From Choricystis sp. odSpoLacu1 (Eukaryota; Chlorophyta; Trebouxiophyceae), in contig OY253650.1 in the NCBI GenBank assembly GCA_958009055.1, positions 248,001 through 312,000 on the forward strand: 64,000 nt of DNA, given 5' to 3'. Position 1 is the stretch's first letter, and the number at the start of each line of letters is the position of its first letter. The notes under the pieces are model-generated. The model worked only from the letters and a program-made list of their open reading frames with translations, was not told the origin of the DNA and searched no databases. This document shows, piece after piece, positions 1 through 9,220 of the stretch. Position numbers and translations under genes: made by a program.

Positions 1-69
1 GCCGCCCGCGGCCCATATCCCGCCCAACCACCCTCGTTTGGTCGTCAATCACACGCTCTCCACACTCAC

Positions 70-141
70 CTGTTTGGAAGCGGCGCGGCGGGCGGGGGAG
101 AGGAGGGAGCGGGCGGTGCGAGGCGTGGGGGGGGCGTGCAT
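70..141 (-). CDS. Possible first exon of a gene running off the left edge
   Basis: From an ATG at 141 on the minus strand there are 24 open codons rich in Arg, Ser, Ala and Pro, ending at a strong GTGAGT donor (exon 141-70). The composition (MHAPPTPRTARSLLSPARR...) would suit an organelle transit peptide. The remaining exons would lie left of base 1. No family can be named. The support is one good donor and plausible composition only, so the region could also be plain intergenic DNA downstream of UBL5. Confidence 0.25.
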
Positions 142-359
142 TGTGAGTGCGTGTGTGTGCGTGTCTGCGTGCAGCGGGCAGGGGAGAGAGACTGGAGCGG
201 GCAAGCAAAGGCAAGCGGGCGAGCTGAACAAAAAAGAAGGCGAAACAAACAAGGAAGGAAGGCGGAAGGAACGTAAAATGCAAAAGCAAGTGAGCCGAGA
301 GAGCGCCAACCACTCTCTTTACACAGAGAAAACAAAGACACACACTCTCTTCTCTCAGT

Positions 360-862
360 CTAGTTGTAGTACAGCTCCAGCCCCATGCCGTCGTGTATCT
401 CGTAGTCGGCGAGCGTGATGTGGTCCTGTGGCGTGTGCGTGGAAAGAGGAAAAGGAGGGGTTTGATCAAAACACCGAGCCTTCGTCACTCTCCACACCAC
501 GCCCACCACCACCACACACACACACCGCACCTTGAACACGTTGTGCCACTTTTGGATGCGCAGCTTGTCGGGGCGCGTCCCGGTTTGAGCGGCGGCCAAC
601 TTTTTGAGGTCGCCGACAGTGTCGTCCTCGCTGTGTGTTGGTTGGGGGTGGGGGGTGGGGGGATAGAGTCGGGTCGACGCCCTCCCGCACAGTCGTTTAT
701 GCCTCTGGCGCTCACGAGAGGAGGCGGCGGCGCGGGGCGGAGGGCGGAGGGCGGGCGCGCGGCAATGTGTCGGCACGGTCCCTCCCGCATACGCCACCGA
801 ACTCACTTGCACTTGACGCGCACTTTCTTCCCCAATCGATCGTTAAGCACGACCTCAATCAT
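360..862 (-). CDS. UBL5: Ubiquitin-like protein 5 (UBL5/Hub1)
   Basis: Three exons (862-807, 630-531, 425-360) encode 73 residues, exactly the usual length of UBL5/Hub1. The protein starts [18 protein letters not shown], continues with [16 protein letters not shown] and KWHNVF, and ends GLELYYN, with the Tyr-Tyr-X tail of this family in place of the Gly-Gly of conjugatable ubiquitins. It is therefore non-conjugating. Hub1 binds spliceosomal proteins such as Snu66/Prp38 and supports alternative splice-site use. Introns start GTGAGT and GTGCGG and end CACAG or ACAG. The start is fixed by the conserved MIEV. It lies head-to-head with the small candidate gene that starts at 1003. Confidence 0.95.
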
Positions 863-1002
863 GGGGGGCAGGAGAGAGAGGGAGAGATGCGCGGGCGCGC
901 GCGCGGGCCAGCAGCAAAGGATCTCGCACCCTTGTGCGTTTTTTTGTGTTCGTGTTCCGTTCTACTTTCAGAACGAGCAAAACGCGGCATCATTTTCAAA
1001 CG

Positions 1003-1307
1003 ATGCCGCATCCCGCGCACGAGCCAGTCGTGGCGCCAGCTGTCGACCAGCCTGACCAGGTGGTGAGTGTGATTGTGTGTACGCGTGCGCGCGTTGGCGG
1101 ATAGAGTTTTTGGTTTCGCTCACCGACCCCCCCCAACCCAACCCACAGCCCCACCCAACCCGCAACCCCGCCGCCCGCACCGCTCTGATGGCCGTCGGCG
1201 CGCGCACTCTGGCCGCCTGGCGGGCGAGGCGCGCCGAGAGGAGGCGGGGACGAGGGCAGGAGGTTGAGTGTGTTGAAAGAAGGGTGATTTTGTTTTTGTC
1301 TGTTTGA
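1003..1307 (+). CDS. Candidate small protein of about 72 aa, unknown
   Basis: A possible two-exon gene: ATG at 1003, exon 1003-1062 (20 codons) ending at a perfect GTGAGT donor, an 86-nt intron closing with a C-rich CCCACAG, then exon 1149-1307 ending in TGA. The product would start MPHPAHEPVVAPAVDQPDQV and carry a very basic Arg-rich middle (AAWRARRAERRRGRGQ). I do not recognise it. The geometry is sensible: divergent from UBL5 and convergent with TIM50. The second exon has no conserved feature, and another acceptor or reading frame is possible. Confidence 0.33.
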
Positions 1308-1445
1308 TTGGTGTCTGCTCTTCCTCCTCTCCGAAAAACAAAAAGGGGCGGGTCAGTGCAATGGCATTTACTTGTCTCTTAAGTGGGTGTGGGGGGGAGA
1401 AGAAAACGGGGGGGGCGGGCGGGCAACAAAACAACACAACTCTCA

Positions 1446-2747
1446 TCACCCGCGCGCCACCGCCCCTCGCTTGCCCCCCTCCCCCCTGGCTCTCGCCGCC
1501 ATCCTCTCCCGAAACTCCACCGCCACGTCCTTGCCCCGGTAGGCATCGACGACGGCCCGCACGTCGGGCACATCGGTTCGAAACACGGCCTCCAGGAATG
1601 GGAGAAGATCCAAAAGGCCTGTATCAGCCGCGTCCTGCTCCCCCCACCCATGAAGCAGCACCGCGTTGGACGGCGACGCGGCCGCGGTGGCAGCGTCCGA
1701 GGTGACGAGCAGGACGCGGGAGGGGTCTCGGTTGAGGGCGGCCACGTCCCGCGCGTGCACGCCGGCCGCCGTGTAGCGGGTGGAGTCGCGGTACAGGCGG
1801 TACTGGATGTAGCGGTTGGGGTCCAGGCTGAGAGTGTGGGTGGGGGTGGGGGGTGGGAAAGAGGGACGTGAGTGTGTGTGTTTTGTTTGTTTCTTTGCCG
1901 AAAAAAATAACTCCCTCTCCCACTCCACACACACTCACCGATCCAGAATCGGGTCCGCATATGTGGGCAGCTGCGACGTGTACACCACCACCTCATAGTA
2001 CTGGGCCGCCCCTTTAAGAAAATCATCGACGCCCGGCCTTTTAAATGTGCGCCACCCCCGACCCCGCGTCCAGTGGGAGTGCACCAGCACGTCGTCCAGG
2101 TCCAGCACCAGCGTGCGCACGTGGGTGGCGTGGGGGGGGAGGTCGGGCAGGAGGCGGTCGGTCGGTGGATCAGCATAGGAGGCAACTGTCGTTGACGCAG
2201 ACCTCCGCACTTTACAGTACCATTGGAGCAGTGGCTTGACGGCACTCGGACACGTGTCCACCATTGCCTCTGCCTCATCCTGCGTCGTGGCCAGGGTGAG
2301 GGCGGCGGCGCCGGTGGCGGCGGCAGCCGCGCCGCCAAACAGGACGCGCGCGGCCAGGCGCAGGGGGCCCGGCAAGGCAGACGGAGCCGCCTCCGCGGCA
2401 GCGGCGCCCGCGGCCGCGGCTTCAGCGGCTTCGGCGCCCGGGGGGGGCAGGCCGTCGAACGCGGAGCGGCGGGGGGGGGGAGGGTCGGTGGGGGGGTGGC
2501 CAGAGCGCGGGGTGTGGGAGGGGCGGGTGTGGCTGTGGGGTGGGGAGGAAATGTGAGTGCCCGTGGAACGTATGTTTGTTCACACCGTGCGCGGGTGGTG
2601 GCCGCGAGGGGCGCCCCGGCCGGCAGCGGGCCAGCGGAGGAAAACCGCCGACCGCCCTCCCCAATTCGCACAAACGCACCACACCCCGCGCTTAGCGGCG
2701 TCACCGCGCAGGGCGGCAGCCGCCAGGCGAGCGATGGCGCGTCGCAT
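1446..2747 (-). CDS. TIM50: TIM50-like mitochondrial import subunit
   Basis: Exons 2747-2680, 2532-1939 and 1827-1446 encode 347 aa. TIM50 is the presequence receptor of the TIM23 complex in the inner mitochondrial membrane. The N-terminus MRRAIARLAAAALRG is a typical amphipathic, Arg-rich presequence. A Pro-rich stretch and one Ala/Leu-rich membrane span (about residues 75-98) follow, then the NIF/FCP1-type domain. Its DxDx motif reads LVLDLDDVLVHSHW (about residue 165), the DLDDVL form typical of TIM50 rather than catalytic FCP phosphatases. Further on are KRPGVDDFL, VVVYTSQ and YRLYRDSTRY. The short first exon is inferred from its GTGCGT donor and matching phase; the other exons are certain. 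Confidence 0.9.
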
Positions 2748-3085
2748 TGGAGGCAGGGTGTGTGGGAGGAGGAGGAGGCGAAGGCTAGAGGTGGAGGAGA
2801 AGCGCCGGCACCCAGTGCACGCCGACGGCGGAGACTGAAGAGGGGCGCCGCGGCTTGCCGAACTTCTCGAGTGAGTTTGCATTGCCTTTGTGTGGGTGCG
2901 TCGCACCACACACGCGTTTGCGAACCTACTGTGCACACGCACGCCTCGCTCGCTTTCCACCGCAGCCTGCGCGGCGTGGTCGACGGGAGGAAGGCGGGCG
3001 TGCCGCGTCGGGCCCGCCCCATTTTGACGACGCCGGCTTAAACACAAAAAAGGCGCCCTCGCCCCCAAACACCACGATCCACACC
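2748..3085. other. Divergent promoter region, TIM50 / SMU1
   Basis: This gap of 338 bp separates the two start codons. It is GC-rich with short CT-rich stretches. I see no TATA-like box, repeat or RNA gene in it. Both promoters must lie here or inside the 5' exons. Confidence 0.4.
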
Positions 3086-4904
3086 ATGGATGTCGAAGCC
3101 TCAGAGTGAGTGTGTGTGGAGGGAGCAGCCGAGTGTGTGATCAGGGGAAGGAGAGAGACAGAACGCTGGCCCTCACTTTTTTTCCCTCCACCCACCCCAC
3201 CCCACCCCCAGCGTCATCAAAATCATCCTCCAGTTCTGCACTGAAGCCGGCCTCACCGACACGGCCACCACCCTGACCTCTGAAGCCGGCGTGCACCTGA
3301 ATGCAGTGCCGTCCGTGGCGACTCTCACCGCTGACGTTCGGGCCGGCCGCTGGGACGCCGTCCTCCCCTCCCTCGCCCGCCTGCGTCTCCCTCCCGCCCT
3401 GCTGACCGACATTTATGAACTCGTCATCCTAGAGCTGGTGGAGATGAGGGAGATGGACGCCGCTCGCGCGCTGGCGCGGTCGTCAGCGGTCATCGCGCGC
3501 CTGCGCTCCGACGACCCGCGCCGCGCCGCCCGCCTCGACACCCTCACGACGGCCGACCCGACTCTCGTCGCCGCGTCCGTGTATGGCGACGCCCCCCGGG
3601 ATGCGCGGCGGGCGGCAGCAGCAGCCGCATTGGCTGCCTGTGTCGTCGCGCCACCGCCCGCTCGCTTGTTGACACTCCTGGGTGACGCGCTGCGCTGGCA
3701 GCGTTCCACCGGCGCCCTCCCCCCGGGTGCGACCGTCGACCTGGTGCGGGGCGGCGTGGCGGGCGCTGCAGCCGGCGGCGGTGGCGACGAGGAAGAGGTG
3801 GCCCCCGCCGACTGCGTTCGCACGATCCGCTTCGGCGCGCGCGCGCACGCGGAAGCCGCGACCTTCACCCCTGACGGCCTGTCCCTCGTGACCGGATCGG
3901 TGGACGGTTTTGTGGAGGTGTGGGACGTGGCGACGGGCAGGCTGAGGTGTGACCTGGCGTACCAGGTGAGGGAGGAGAGGGGGAGTGTTGGGGGGTGGTT
4001 TTGAGACAGCGGGAGGGGGGCCAAGCAGAGCGCTCTCACGCAGCCCCCTTCCTCCGCCCACCTGCACACACACCAGGCCGACGAAAAGTTCATGATGCAC
4101 GACGCCCCCGTCCTTGCCCTCGCCGTCTCCAGGGACGGCGCCCTGCTGGCGTCCGGCGATCGGGACGGCGTCGTGAAAGTGTGGAGGATGGCGACCGGCG
4201 CGCTGCTGCGCCGCGCCTCCCCTGCCGCCCCCCCCAACGCGGGCGCCACATCGCTCGCCTTCTCCCCTGACGGTGCCTCCCTGATGGCCGGTTTTTACGA
4301 TGGCGTGGCCAGGGTTCTGGGGCTGAAAAGCGGCCGTGTTTTACGAGAGCTGCGCGGGTCCACCTCCTTTGTTTTAACCGTGGCCTACACCCCCGACGGC
4401 GGCACCGCCGTCACGGGCGGCGCCGATGGCGTTGTCCGCACCTGGAACGCGCGCACCGGGGAGGCGGGGCACGCGGTGGTGCCCCCCCGTGCCGCGTCGG
4501 TGCGGCCTGGCGCGCCAGACGCAGCCATCATCTCCCTGCTCCCCCACCCCACCGACCCCGCCGCCCTGTACGTGGCCACCCGGGCGCCCTGCCTGCACGT
4601 GGTGAATGTGGCCACGGGTGTCGTGACCGCCACACTGGCGACAGGGAAAGCGGAGGGGGGTGACATTGTGGCAGCAGCGCTGTCCGCGCGCGGCGGTTTT
4701 GCCCACGCCCTGGCCGAGGACGGCGTCCTGTACACCTTCAACACGGCGTCCGCCCGCCTGGACGGTGTGCTGACCGCGATCGAGCGTGGCGACGATGGCA
4801 AACTGCCGCCCGCGATCGGGGTCGCGGCCCACCCCGCCCGCTCCATGGTGGCCACGTGGGGGGCGGACGGCGCGGTCAAGCTGTGGGGGGCGGCCAGTGC
4901 GTGA
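3086..4904 (+). CDS. SMU1: SMU1 spliceosomal WD40 protein
   Basis: Exons 3086-3105, 3212-3965 and 4077-4904 give 533 aa, close to the 513 aa of animal SMU1. SMU1 acts with RED/IK in the spliceosomal B complex. A LisH/CTLH region (SDVIKIILQF, then GRWDAVLPSLARL and LYE-type IYELVILELVEMRE) covers about residues 6-100. The family signature PPARLLTLLGDALRWQ and LPPGATVDLVRG follows, then a WD40 propeller with LVTGSVDGFVEVWD, LLASGDRDGVVKVW and GGDIVAAALS, ending at KLWG. Exon 1 is only 20 nt (MDVEAS plus two bases), joined by a perfect GTGAGT donor. A TGTAA lies about 60 nt past the stop. The gene converges on RsmI with a 95-bp gap. Confidence 0.97.
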
Positions 4905-4962
4905 GAGAAAAGAAGAGAGGGAGAGAGGGTGCGTGGTGTGTGTTTTTGAAACATCATGCAGT

Positions 4963-4967
4963 TGTAA
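4963..4967 (+). promoter_or_regulatory. TGTAA polyadenylation signal of SMU1
   Basis: TGTAA in GTTGTAAAAC lies 58 nt after the SMU1 stop. It is the standard green-algal poly(A) signal, and its placement fits. Confidence 0.55.
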
Positions 4968-4999
4968 AACGTGGGGTTTCAGTCCCCCGTGTGTTGAGT

Positions 5000-6010
5000 C
5001 TACGCCCCCCCCCTCCCTCCCTCGGCAAAGAATTCGTCTTTCACCTCCAGCGCCGCTTTGTACAGCGCGTTGCGCCCCACCCCCAACCCCGTCGCCAGCG
5101 CGCGCGCCGCTGTGGAGGCAGGCACCCCCGCCGCCAGCAGCTCCCGCAGGGCGGCGCGCTGGGCGGCGGTGGCGACAACCGGCTCGTGCGAGGTGGGTGG
5201 CGGCGGCGGTGGTGCAATGACGAGGGTGACCTCGCCTTTGACGCTGTCGCCTCGCCTCTCAAACTCGGCCGTGCCCTCCGCCAGCGACCCGCGCCACCAC
5301 TCCTCGTGCAGTTTCGTCAGCTCCCTGGCCACCGCGACCCTGCGATCCGCCCCCAGCGCGTCCGTCGCGTCTGCCAGCACGTCGGCGAGGGAGCGGGCGG
5401 GGCAATAAGCGACTAGAGCAGCGCCGCGCGTCCCCCCCGCCTCTGCCAGCCGCGCGCGCCGCGGACCGCGCTTGGGGGGTAGGAAGCCGATGAACAGAAA
5501 GTCGGCCACATCCAGGCCGCACGCCGACACAGCGGCGGCCGCGGCGCAAGCCCCGGGGATGGGGATGACGGCGTGGCCTGCCGCGACGGCGGCGGCCGCG
5601 AGCACGCCCCCGGGGTCGGACACGCACGGCGTGCCCGCGTCCGACACCAGGGCCACAACTTGGCCTTGAGCTAGCGCCCCCAGCACCGCATCCACGCGCC
5701 CTCGCTCGTTGTGGGCGTGCAGCGAGAGCGGGGGACGCCGCGTCGCGCCGACACGGGCCAACAGGGGCCTCGACCGCCTCGTGTCCTCGCACAGAATTGT
5801 GTCTGCGGCCACCAGCACGCGGGCGGCACGGGGGGTCAGGTCGTCCATGTTGCCGATCGGGGTGGCGACCACGTAGAGGGCGGGGGGCAGGGGGGCGGCG
5901 GCATGGGGGGGGTCGGGGTCGGAGGCGGCGGCGACTGTTGAACGGCGGCGCGGCGTGTGGACCACCAGGCGGCGAGTGAACAGAGCTCGGGCTGCTACAC
6001 GTGAGTGCAT
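5000..6010 (-). CDS. rsmI: RsmI-type 16S rRNA 2'-O-methyltransferase, organellar
   Basis: This intronless gene gives 336 aa from the ATG at 6010. RsmI transfers a methyl group from SAM to the ribose of C1402 in 16S rRNA, so the substrate here should be plastid (or mitochondrial) rRNA. Family motifs are complete and in order: VVATPIGNMDDLTPRA (about residue 48), ILCEDTRRS, LVSDAGTPCVSDPGG, IPIPGACAAAAAVSACGL, FLFIGFLPPKRG, and the C-terminal RELTKLHEEWWRG and GEVTLVI. The first 40 residues (MHSRVAARALFTRRLVVHT) look like a transit peptide, which is why I prefer this start. An in-frame ATG at 6094 would add 28 residues but overlap the stop of the upstream gene by 4 bp. Confidence 0.95.
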   Translation of the reverse strand: MHSRVAARALFTRRLVVHTPRRRSTVAAASDPDPPHAAAPLPPALYVVATPIGNMDDLTPRAARVLVAADTILCEDTRRSRPLLARVGATRRPPLSLHAHNERGRVDAVLGALAQGQVVALVSDAGTPCVSDPGGVLAAAAVAAGHAVIPIPGACAAAAAVSACGLDVADFLFIGFLPPKRGPRRARLAEAGGTRGAALVAYCPARSLADVLADATDALGADRRVAVARELTKLHEEWWRGSLAEGTAEFERRGDSVKGEVTLVIAPPPPPPTSHEPVVATAAQRAALRELLAAGVPASTAARALATGLGVGRNALYKAALEVKDEFFAEGGRGGA

Positions 6011-6090
6011 GGTGCGGTGTCGCGCACGCCCGCGCCGAGAGAGGCGCCCGGGGAGGTTCAAATGCAGGTGTGACAGAGCGTCGTTAAAAG

Positions 6091-6681
6091 TCATCGCCTC
6101 TTAGGACCCCCCAGCCTGAAACTGACCTTCCCCCCGTCCCCCGCCACCGGCCCCGCCGCGGCAGCCGCCTCCTTGCGCCGCCTCGCCGCCTCCTCCTCCT
6201 GCTTGCGCGCGTCAGCCGCGGCAGACAGTTCTGCGAGGCGCGCCGCGGCGGCCGCCTGCGCCGCTTCGACCACCGGCGCGGCAGCGGCCGCCGCTTCCTC
6301 CGCCACAATCGCCGCCACCTCGGCCTCCAGCCGGGCCCGCCCCTCAGCCAGGGCGGCGGACGCGGACGCGCGAACAGAGGGGGAGGCCATGACGGCGGCG
6401 ACGCGGCGGGTGATGTAGGACGCAACGCGGAGTTCGACCTCGTCCGCCACGATGGCTTCCTCCAGGGCGGCCAGCCGGCTGGTGAGGTTGGAACATAGAT
6501 GTCAGATGATGCACTGATGAAAAGAATGTGTTTGAACACGCTCACCCACCCCCTCCCACCACCCCACTCACCGCGCTCGTGTGCGCGGCGACAGCTCCCG
6601 CCGCCGCCCGCGTCTCCTGCCGACGTCAGTCGAGCGTGACCTCGACCGTGACCGAGAGGCGCGGCGCGCGCGGTCGCGCAT
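6091..6681 (-). CDS. ARGLU1: ARGLU1-like Arg/Glu-rich splicing coactivator
   Basis: Two exons (6681-6572 and 6478-6091) encode 165 aa. Residues 1-36 form an RS domain ([13 protein letters not shown]) followed by Arg clusters. The rest is one long charged helix starting RRLAALEEAIVADEVELRV, with Glu and Ala at heptad-like spacing, and the protein ends GGKVSFRLGGPKRR. That order (RS head, E-rich helix, PKLSFSL-like tail) is the layout of ARGLU1, a nuclear factor linking splicing and Mediator/nuclear-receptor transcription. The protein is shorter than the 273-aa human form, and Ala has replaced much of the Glu/Arg. The call rests on architecture plus the C-terminal tail. It lies tail-to-head with RsmI, 80 bp from its likely start. 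Confidence 0.7.
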
Positions 6682-6891
6682 GGCTTTGTGCTGGCAATGC
6701 GGCGAAATTGCGGTCAGGTGTGTGAGTAAGAACGAGTCAAAAACAAAACACTGCGCGAAAAACACTGCCCACCCGCTGCCAGCCAGACCGAATGAAACAC
6801 AGTCCCGAATAGACAAGCCTACAATTTACGAGCCCAGAGGTTGCAAAACAAAACTCACAATCCTACAACCTCTCACTCCCCCTCGCTGCTG

Positions 6892-7719
6892 CTACCGTCG
6901 CCCCCCCCCCCCCCTCCTCACCGTCTGCACGTGCGTGTGCGCGTACGTGCGGCCACACACTTCGCACGGGGGGACGCTGCGCCCGCCGCCTCCGTCCTCG
7001 GATTCGGAGGACGCAGACGGAGAGGGCGACGCGCCCGTGTCATCCACCCGCCGCCGCGCCAGCGCGCGCGCGGCGCGCAGCCACGCCGCCACCCGCTCCT
7101 CGGCCAAGCCGCCATCACCAGCGCATAGAGAGGGAATCGATGTGGCTGCTGTGAGCGCGCCGCCGCGAAACACGGCCAGGGTGGGGGGAGGGGGCAGGCC
7201 GCTCAGTTTCGTGCCGTCGCGAGGCGCCCACCTGACAAACACGGTGCCCCGATACTCGGCCGCCAGCGTGGTCAGCAGCTCTTCCAGGGCGTCCCCCGCG
7301 CCGTACCCCGGGGCGGCCACGTGGGCGACAGTGGGGCCAGGGGCTGCTGCTTCGGCAGCACGCGTCACGCCGGCCGCCGACGCCACGTCCCGCACGCCGG
7401 GAGGCCCCGCGTCTGCAGCCGCCGCGGCCGCCGCTTTGAGCTGGGCCAGGCGGGCGGCTCGCAGCGTGGCCAACTGGTCGCTGTCGTCGTCGTCATCACT
7501 CAACGGCGGCGTCACCGCCGCGCGTGTGGCCGCCCGCGCGGCCGCCCCCACCCTGTCTGCCGCGGCCAGGGTGGCGGCCAGCCGAGCAGACGCCGCCTGC
7601 TGGGCCAGGTCGCGCGCGCAGCAGGCTTGGAGGGTGGGGTCGGCCGCGTCGGCAGCCAGCGCGTCGGCTGTTGCTGTCAGCGACGCTGCCGTGTCGCAGC
7701 AGTTGGAGAGGTGAGACAT
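6892..7719 (-). CDS. Phosducin-like / TXNDC9-type thioredoxin-fold protein
   Basis: One exon of 275 aa from the first ATG (7719). After an Ala-rich helix comes an acidic patch (SDDDDDSDQ) and the family-typical LATLRAARLAQLKAA. VRDVA and a thioredoxin-like fold follow (about residues 125-220: PTVAHVAAPGYG, LTTLAAEYRGTVFVRWAP, PPPPTLAVFRGGAL). No CxxC is present in the fold, as in phosducin-like cochaperones, which help CCT fold tubulin and actin. A separate C-terminal CEVCGRTYAH could bind a metal. Near the end the sequence passes through a G-run and a possible GTGAGG donor, so the last 10 residues are uncertain. TBCA, another tubulin-folding factor, starts 206 bp away head-to-head. Confidence 0.7.
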   Translation of the reverse strand: MSHLSNCCDTAASLTATADALAADAADPTLQACCARDLAQQAASARLAATLAAADRVGAAARAATRAAVTPPLSDDDDDSDQLATLRAARLAQLKAAAAAAADAGPPGVRDVASAAGVTRAAEAAAPGPTVAHVAAPGYGAGDALEELLTTLAAEYRGTVFVRWAPRDGTKLSGLPPPPTLAVFRGGALTAATSIPSLCAGDGGLAEERVAAWLRAARALARRRVDDTGASPSPSASSESEDGGGGRSVPPCEVCGRTYAHTHVQTVRRGGGGRR

Positions 7720-7925
7720 GGGGGGAGGCTGAGTGGGGTCCCGCCGTCTCCAGTGTGCCCCTCGGGCGCGTGAATTGGGGCAGCACGAAACAAAAAAGAC
7801 AAAAAAGACGTGAGCCTGCTCTTCTCCCGCGGTCGATCCCTCACTTCTCGCATCGAGCGCACTTGCTCTCACGTCCCATCGCCGCTCTCCTCCCCCCTCC
7901 CTCCCGCGTCATCTCCTCTCCCACC

Positions 7926-8454
7926 ATGACCGACGCCACCCGCACCCTCAAGATCAAGACGGGGTCCGTGTCCCGCCTGACCAAGGAGCTGGGCCTCTAC
8001 TCTCAGGAGGCTGCGTCCGCGGCGGACAAGGTCGCCTCCTTGCGGGCCGCGGGCGAGGACGCGCACGATGTCAAGCACGCGGTGAGTGATGTGGTGGTGG
8101 TTTTTGATCTGGTTGGGAAAGAGTGGGGGGCGTCATCACTCACGCACTTGTCTGCCCACCCCCCTCTCCACCAGGAAAACGTGGCCGCCGAGGTCGCGCT
8201 CATGGTGCCCGACACGCTCACCCGGTTGGAGGCGGCGGTGGAGGACCTGAAGAAGGCGCTGGTGAGAGAGGGAGAGGGAGAGAGGTGACAACGGTGTGTC
8301 GGGCAGGCCTCCTGGCCTCACGCACTCACCTCCAACACACCCCCACCCACACCACCAGGACGACATCGGCGGCAAGGCGGAGGGCATCCCCGAGCTGGCC
8401 GCCGCCCGGGACGCGGTGGCCGCGGCAGAGGCCAAACTGGCAGATGCGGCGTGA
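7926..8454 (+). CDS. TBCA: Tubulin-binding cofactor A (TBCA)
   Basis: Exons 7926-8081, 8175-8261 and 8359-8454 encode 112 aa, the normal size for TBCA (human 108). TBCA holds folding intermediates of beta-tubulin. The signature LKIKTGSVSRLTKEL (residues 8-22) matches the IKTGVVKRLxKE start of the family. Long helices follow: YSQEAASAADKVASLRAAG, then VALMVPDTLTRLEAAVEDLK, then a C-terminal helix. All introns have GTGAG donors and CACCAG acceptors in phase 0. The start context is CCACCATGA. Confidence 0.95.
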
Positions 8455-8595
8455 GAAGTGGAGGAGGAGGAGAGTTTTGGTTTTGGAGCCGTTGTTATTT
8501 TTTGCCCCCGCGCTTCGCAGCATCTTGGCGTGCGCACTTCTTTCACTCACAGAGAGCGCGGTGGTTTGTGGGTGGCAGGTTAAAAAAAGATCAGT

Positions 8596-8600
8596 TACAA
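8596..8600 (-). promoter_or_regulatory. TGTAA polyadenylation signal of cytochrome c6
   Basis: On the minus strand TTGTAAC lies 24 nt past the cytochrome c6 stop. This agrees with green-algal poly(A) signals. Confidence 0.55.
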
Positions 8601-8623
8601 AAGAAGTCATTTTTAACACACAA

Positions 8624-9079
8624 TCATTTCCAGCCCTCCCCCGCCCTCTGCAGCACGTACGCGGTCAGCCCCTCCACCTCTGCATCCGTCAGCCTCGCCC
8701 CAAACGTGCACGCCCCCCTGGGCTCGCACTTTTCGCCGTAGCCAGGCATGCGGTTGCGGCCAGAGTAAATCAATTCGTACAGACCCTCCTGTGTGTCCAC
8801 GCCGCCGCGGGTCAGAGCATCCGGGAACAGGGTGGCCCCCGGGGCCACCACGTTGCCGCCGCCGGCGTGGCAGCCGGCGCACGACTTGGTGAAGATGGTG
8901 GCTGGCGTGGACGCTGGTGGTGGTGGGTCGGCTGCCAGCGCGGGAGGCGCGAGCCACACGAGGGCGGCGGTCGCCACCGTTGCCACCGTGGTGCGGACAC
9001 GGTGCCACCGTGTCCGTGGTTGTGGTGTGACTGCTGCCGTGGGGGCGCAGGGCGCGACGGTGGGCGTGGGGACGCGCAT
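8624..9079 (-). CDS. petJ: Cytochrome c6 precursor (plastid lumen)
   Basis: An intronless gene of 151 aa. Cytochrome c6 carries electrons from cytochrome b6f to photosystem I in place of plastocyanin. Residues 1-49 form a bipartite transit sequence: a basic stromal part (PRTRWHRVRTT), a hydrophobic stretch (VATVATAALVWLA) and the cleavage site PALA-ADP. The mature part has heme-binding Cys67-Ala-Gly-Cys70-His71 (SCAGCHAGGGN), a Met in NRMPGYGEK as the likely sixth ligand, and a C-terminal helix VEGLTAYVLQRAGEGWK. The start at 9079 is the ATG that gives a complete transit sequence; an upstream ATG (9157) would add 26 unlikely residues. The gene is head-to-head with an ABC transporter, 141 bp apart. 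Confidence 0.95.
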   Translation of the reverse strand: MRVPTPTVAPCAPTAAVTPQPRTRWHRVRTTVATVATAALVWLAPPALAADPPPPASTPATIFTKSCAGCHAGGGNVVAPGATLFPDALTRGGVDTQEGLYELIYSGRNRMPGYGEKCEPRGACTFGARLTDAEVEGLTAYVLQRAGEGWK

Positions 9080-9220
9080 TGAGCGGGAGAAAGCAGGGTC
9101 GGGTGTGTTTTTTCGTCGACACAAATCGAAACCCCTCTCTGGCGCGCGCCGTCCCATTCACCGCCAGCCCCCACGCAAAAATCATGGCGTGACTGCAGCA
9201 CCTACACCTCCCACACATAC

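Noticed and set aside
1379..3022. 547-codon minus-strand ORF over TIM50
   Set aside because: It is an open shadow frame full of Pro/Arg/Ala; TIM50 motifs lie in another frame.
9080..9220. Copper-response element (GTAC core) in the cytochrome c6 promoter
   Set aside because: No GTAC was seen in this 141-bp gap, so copper control cannot be argued from it.
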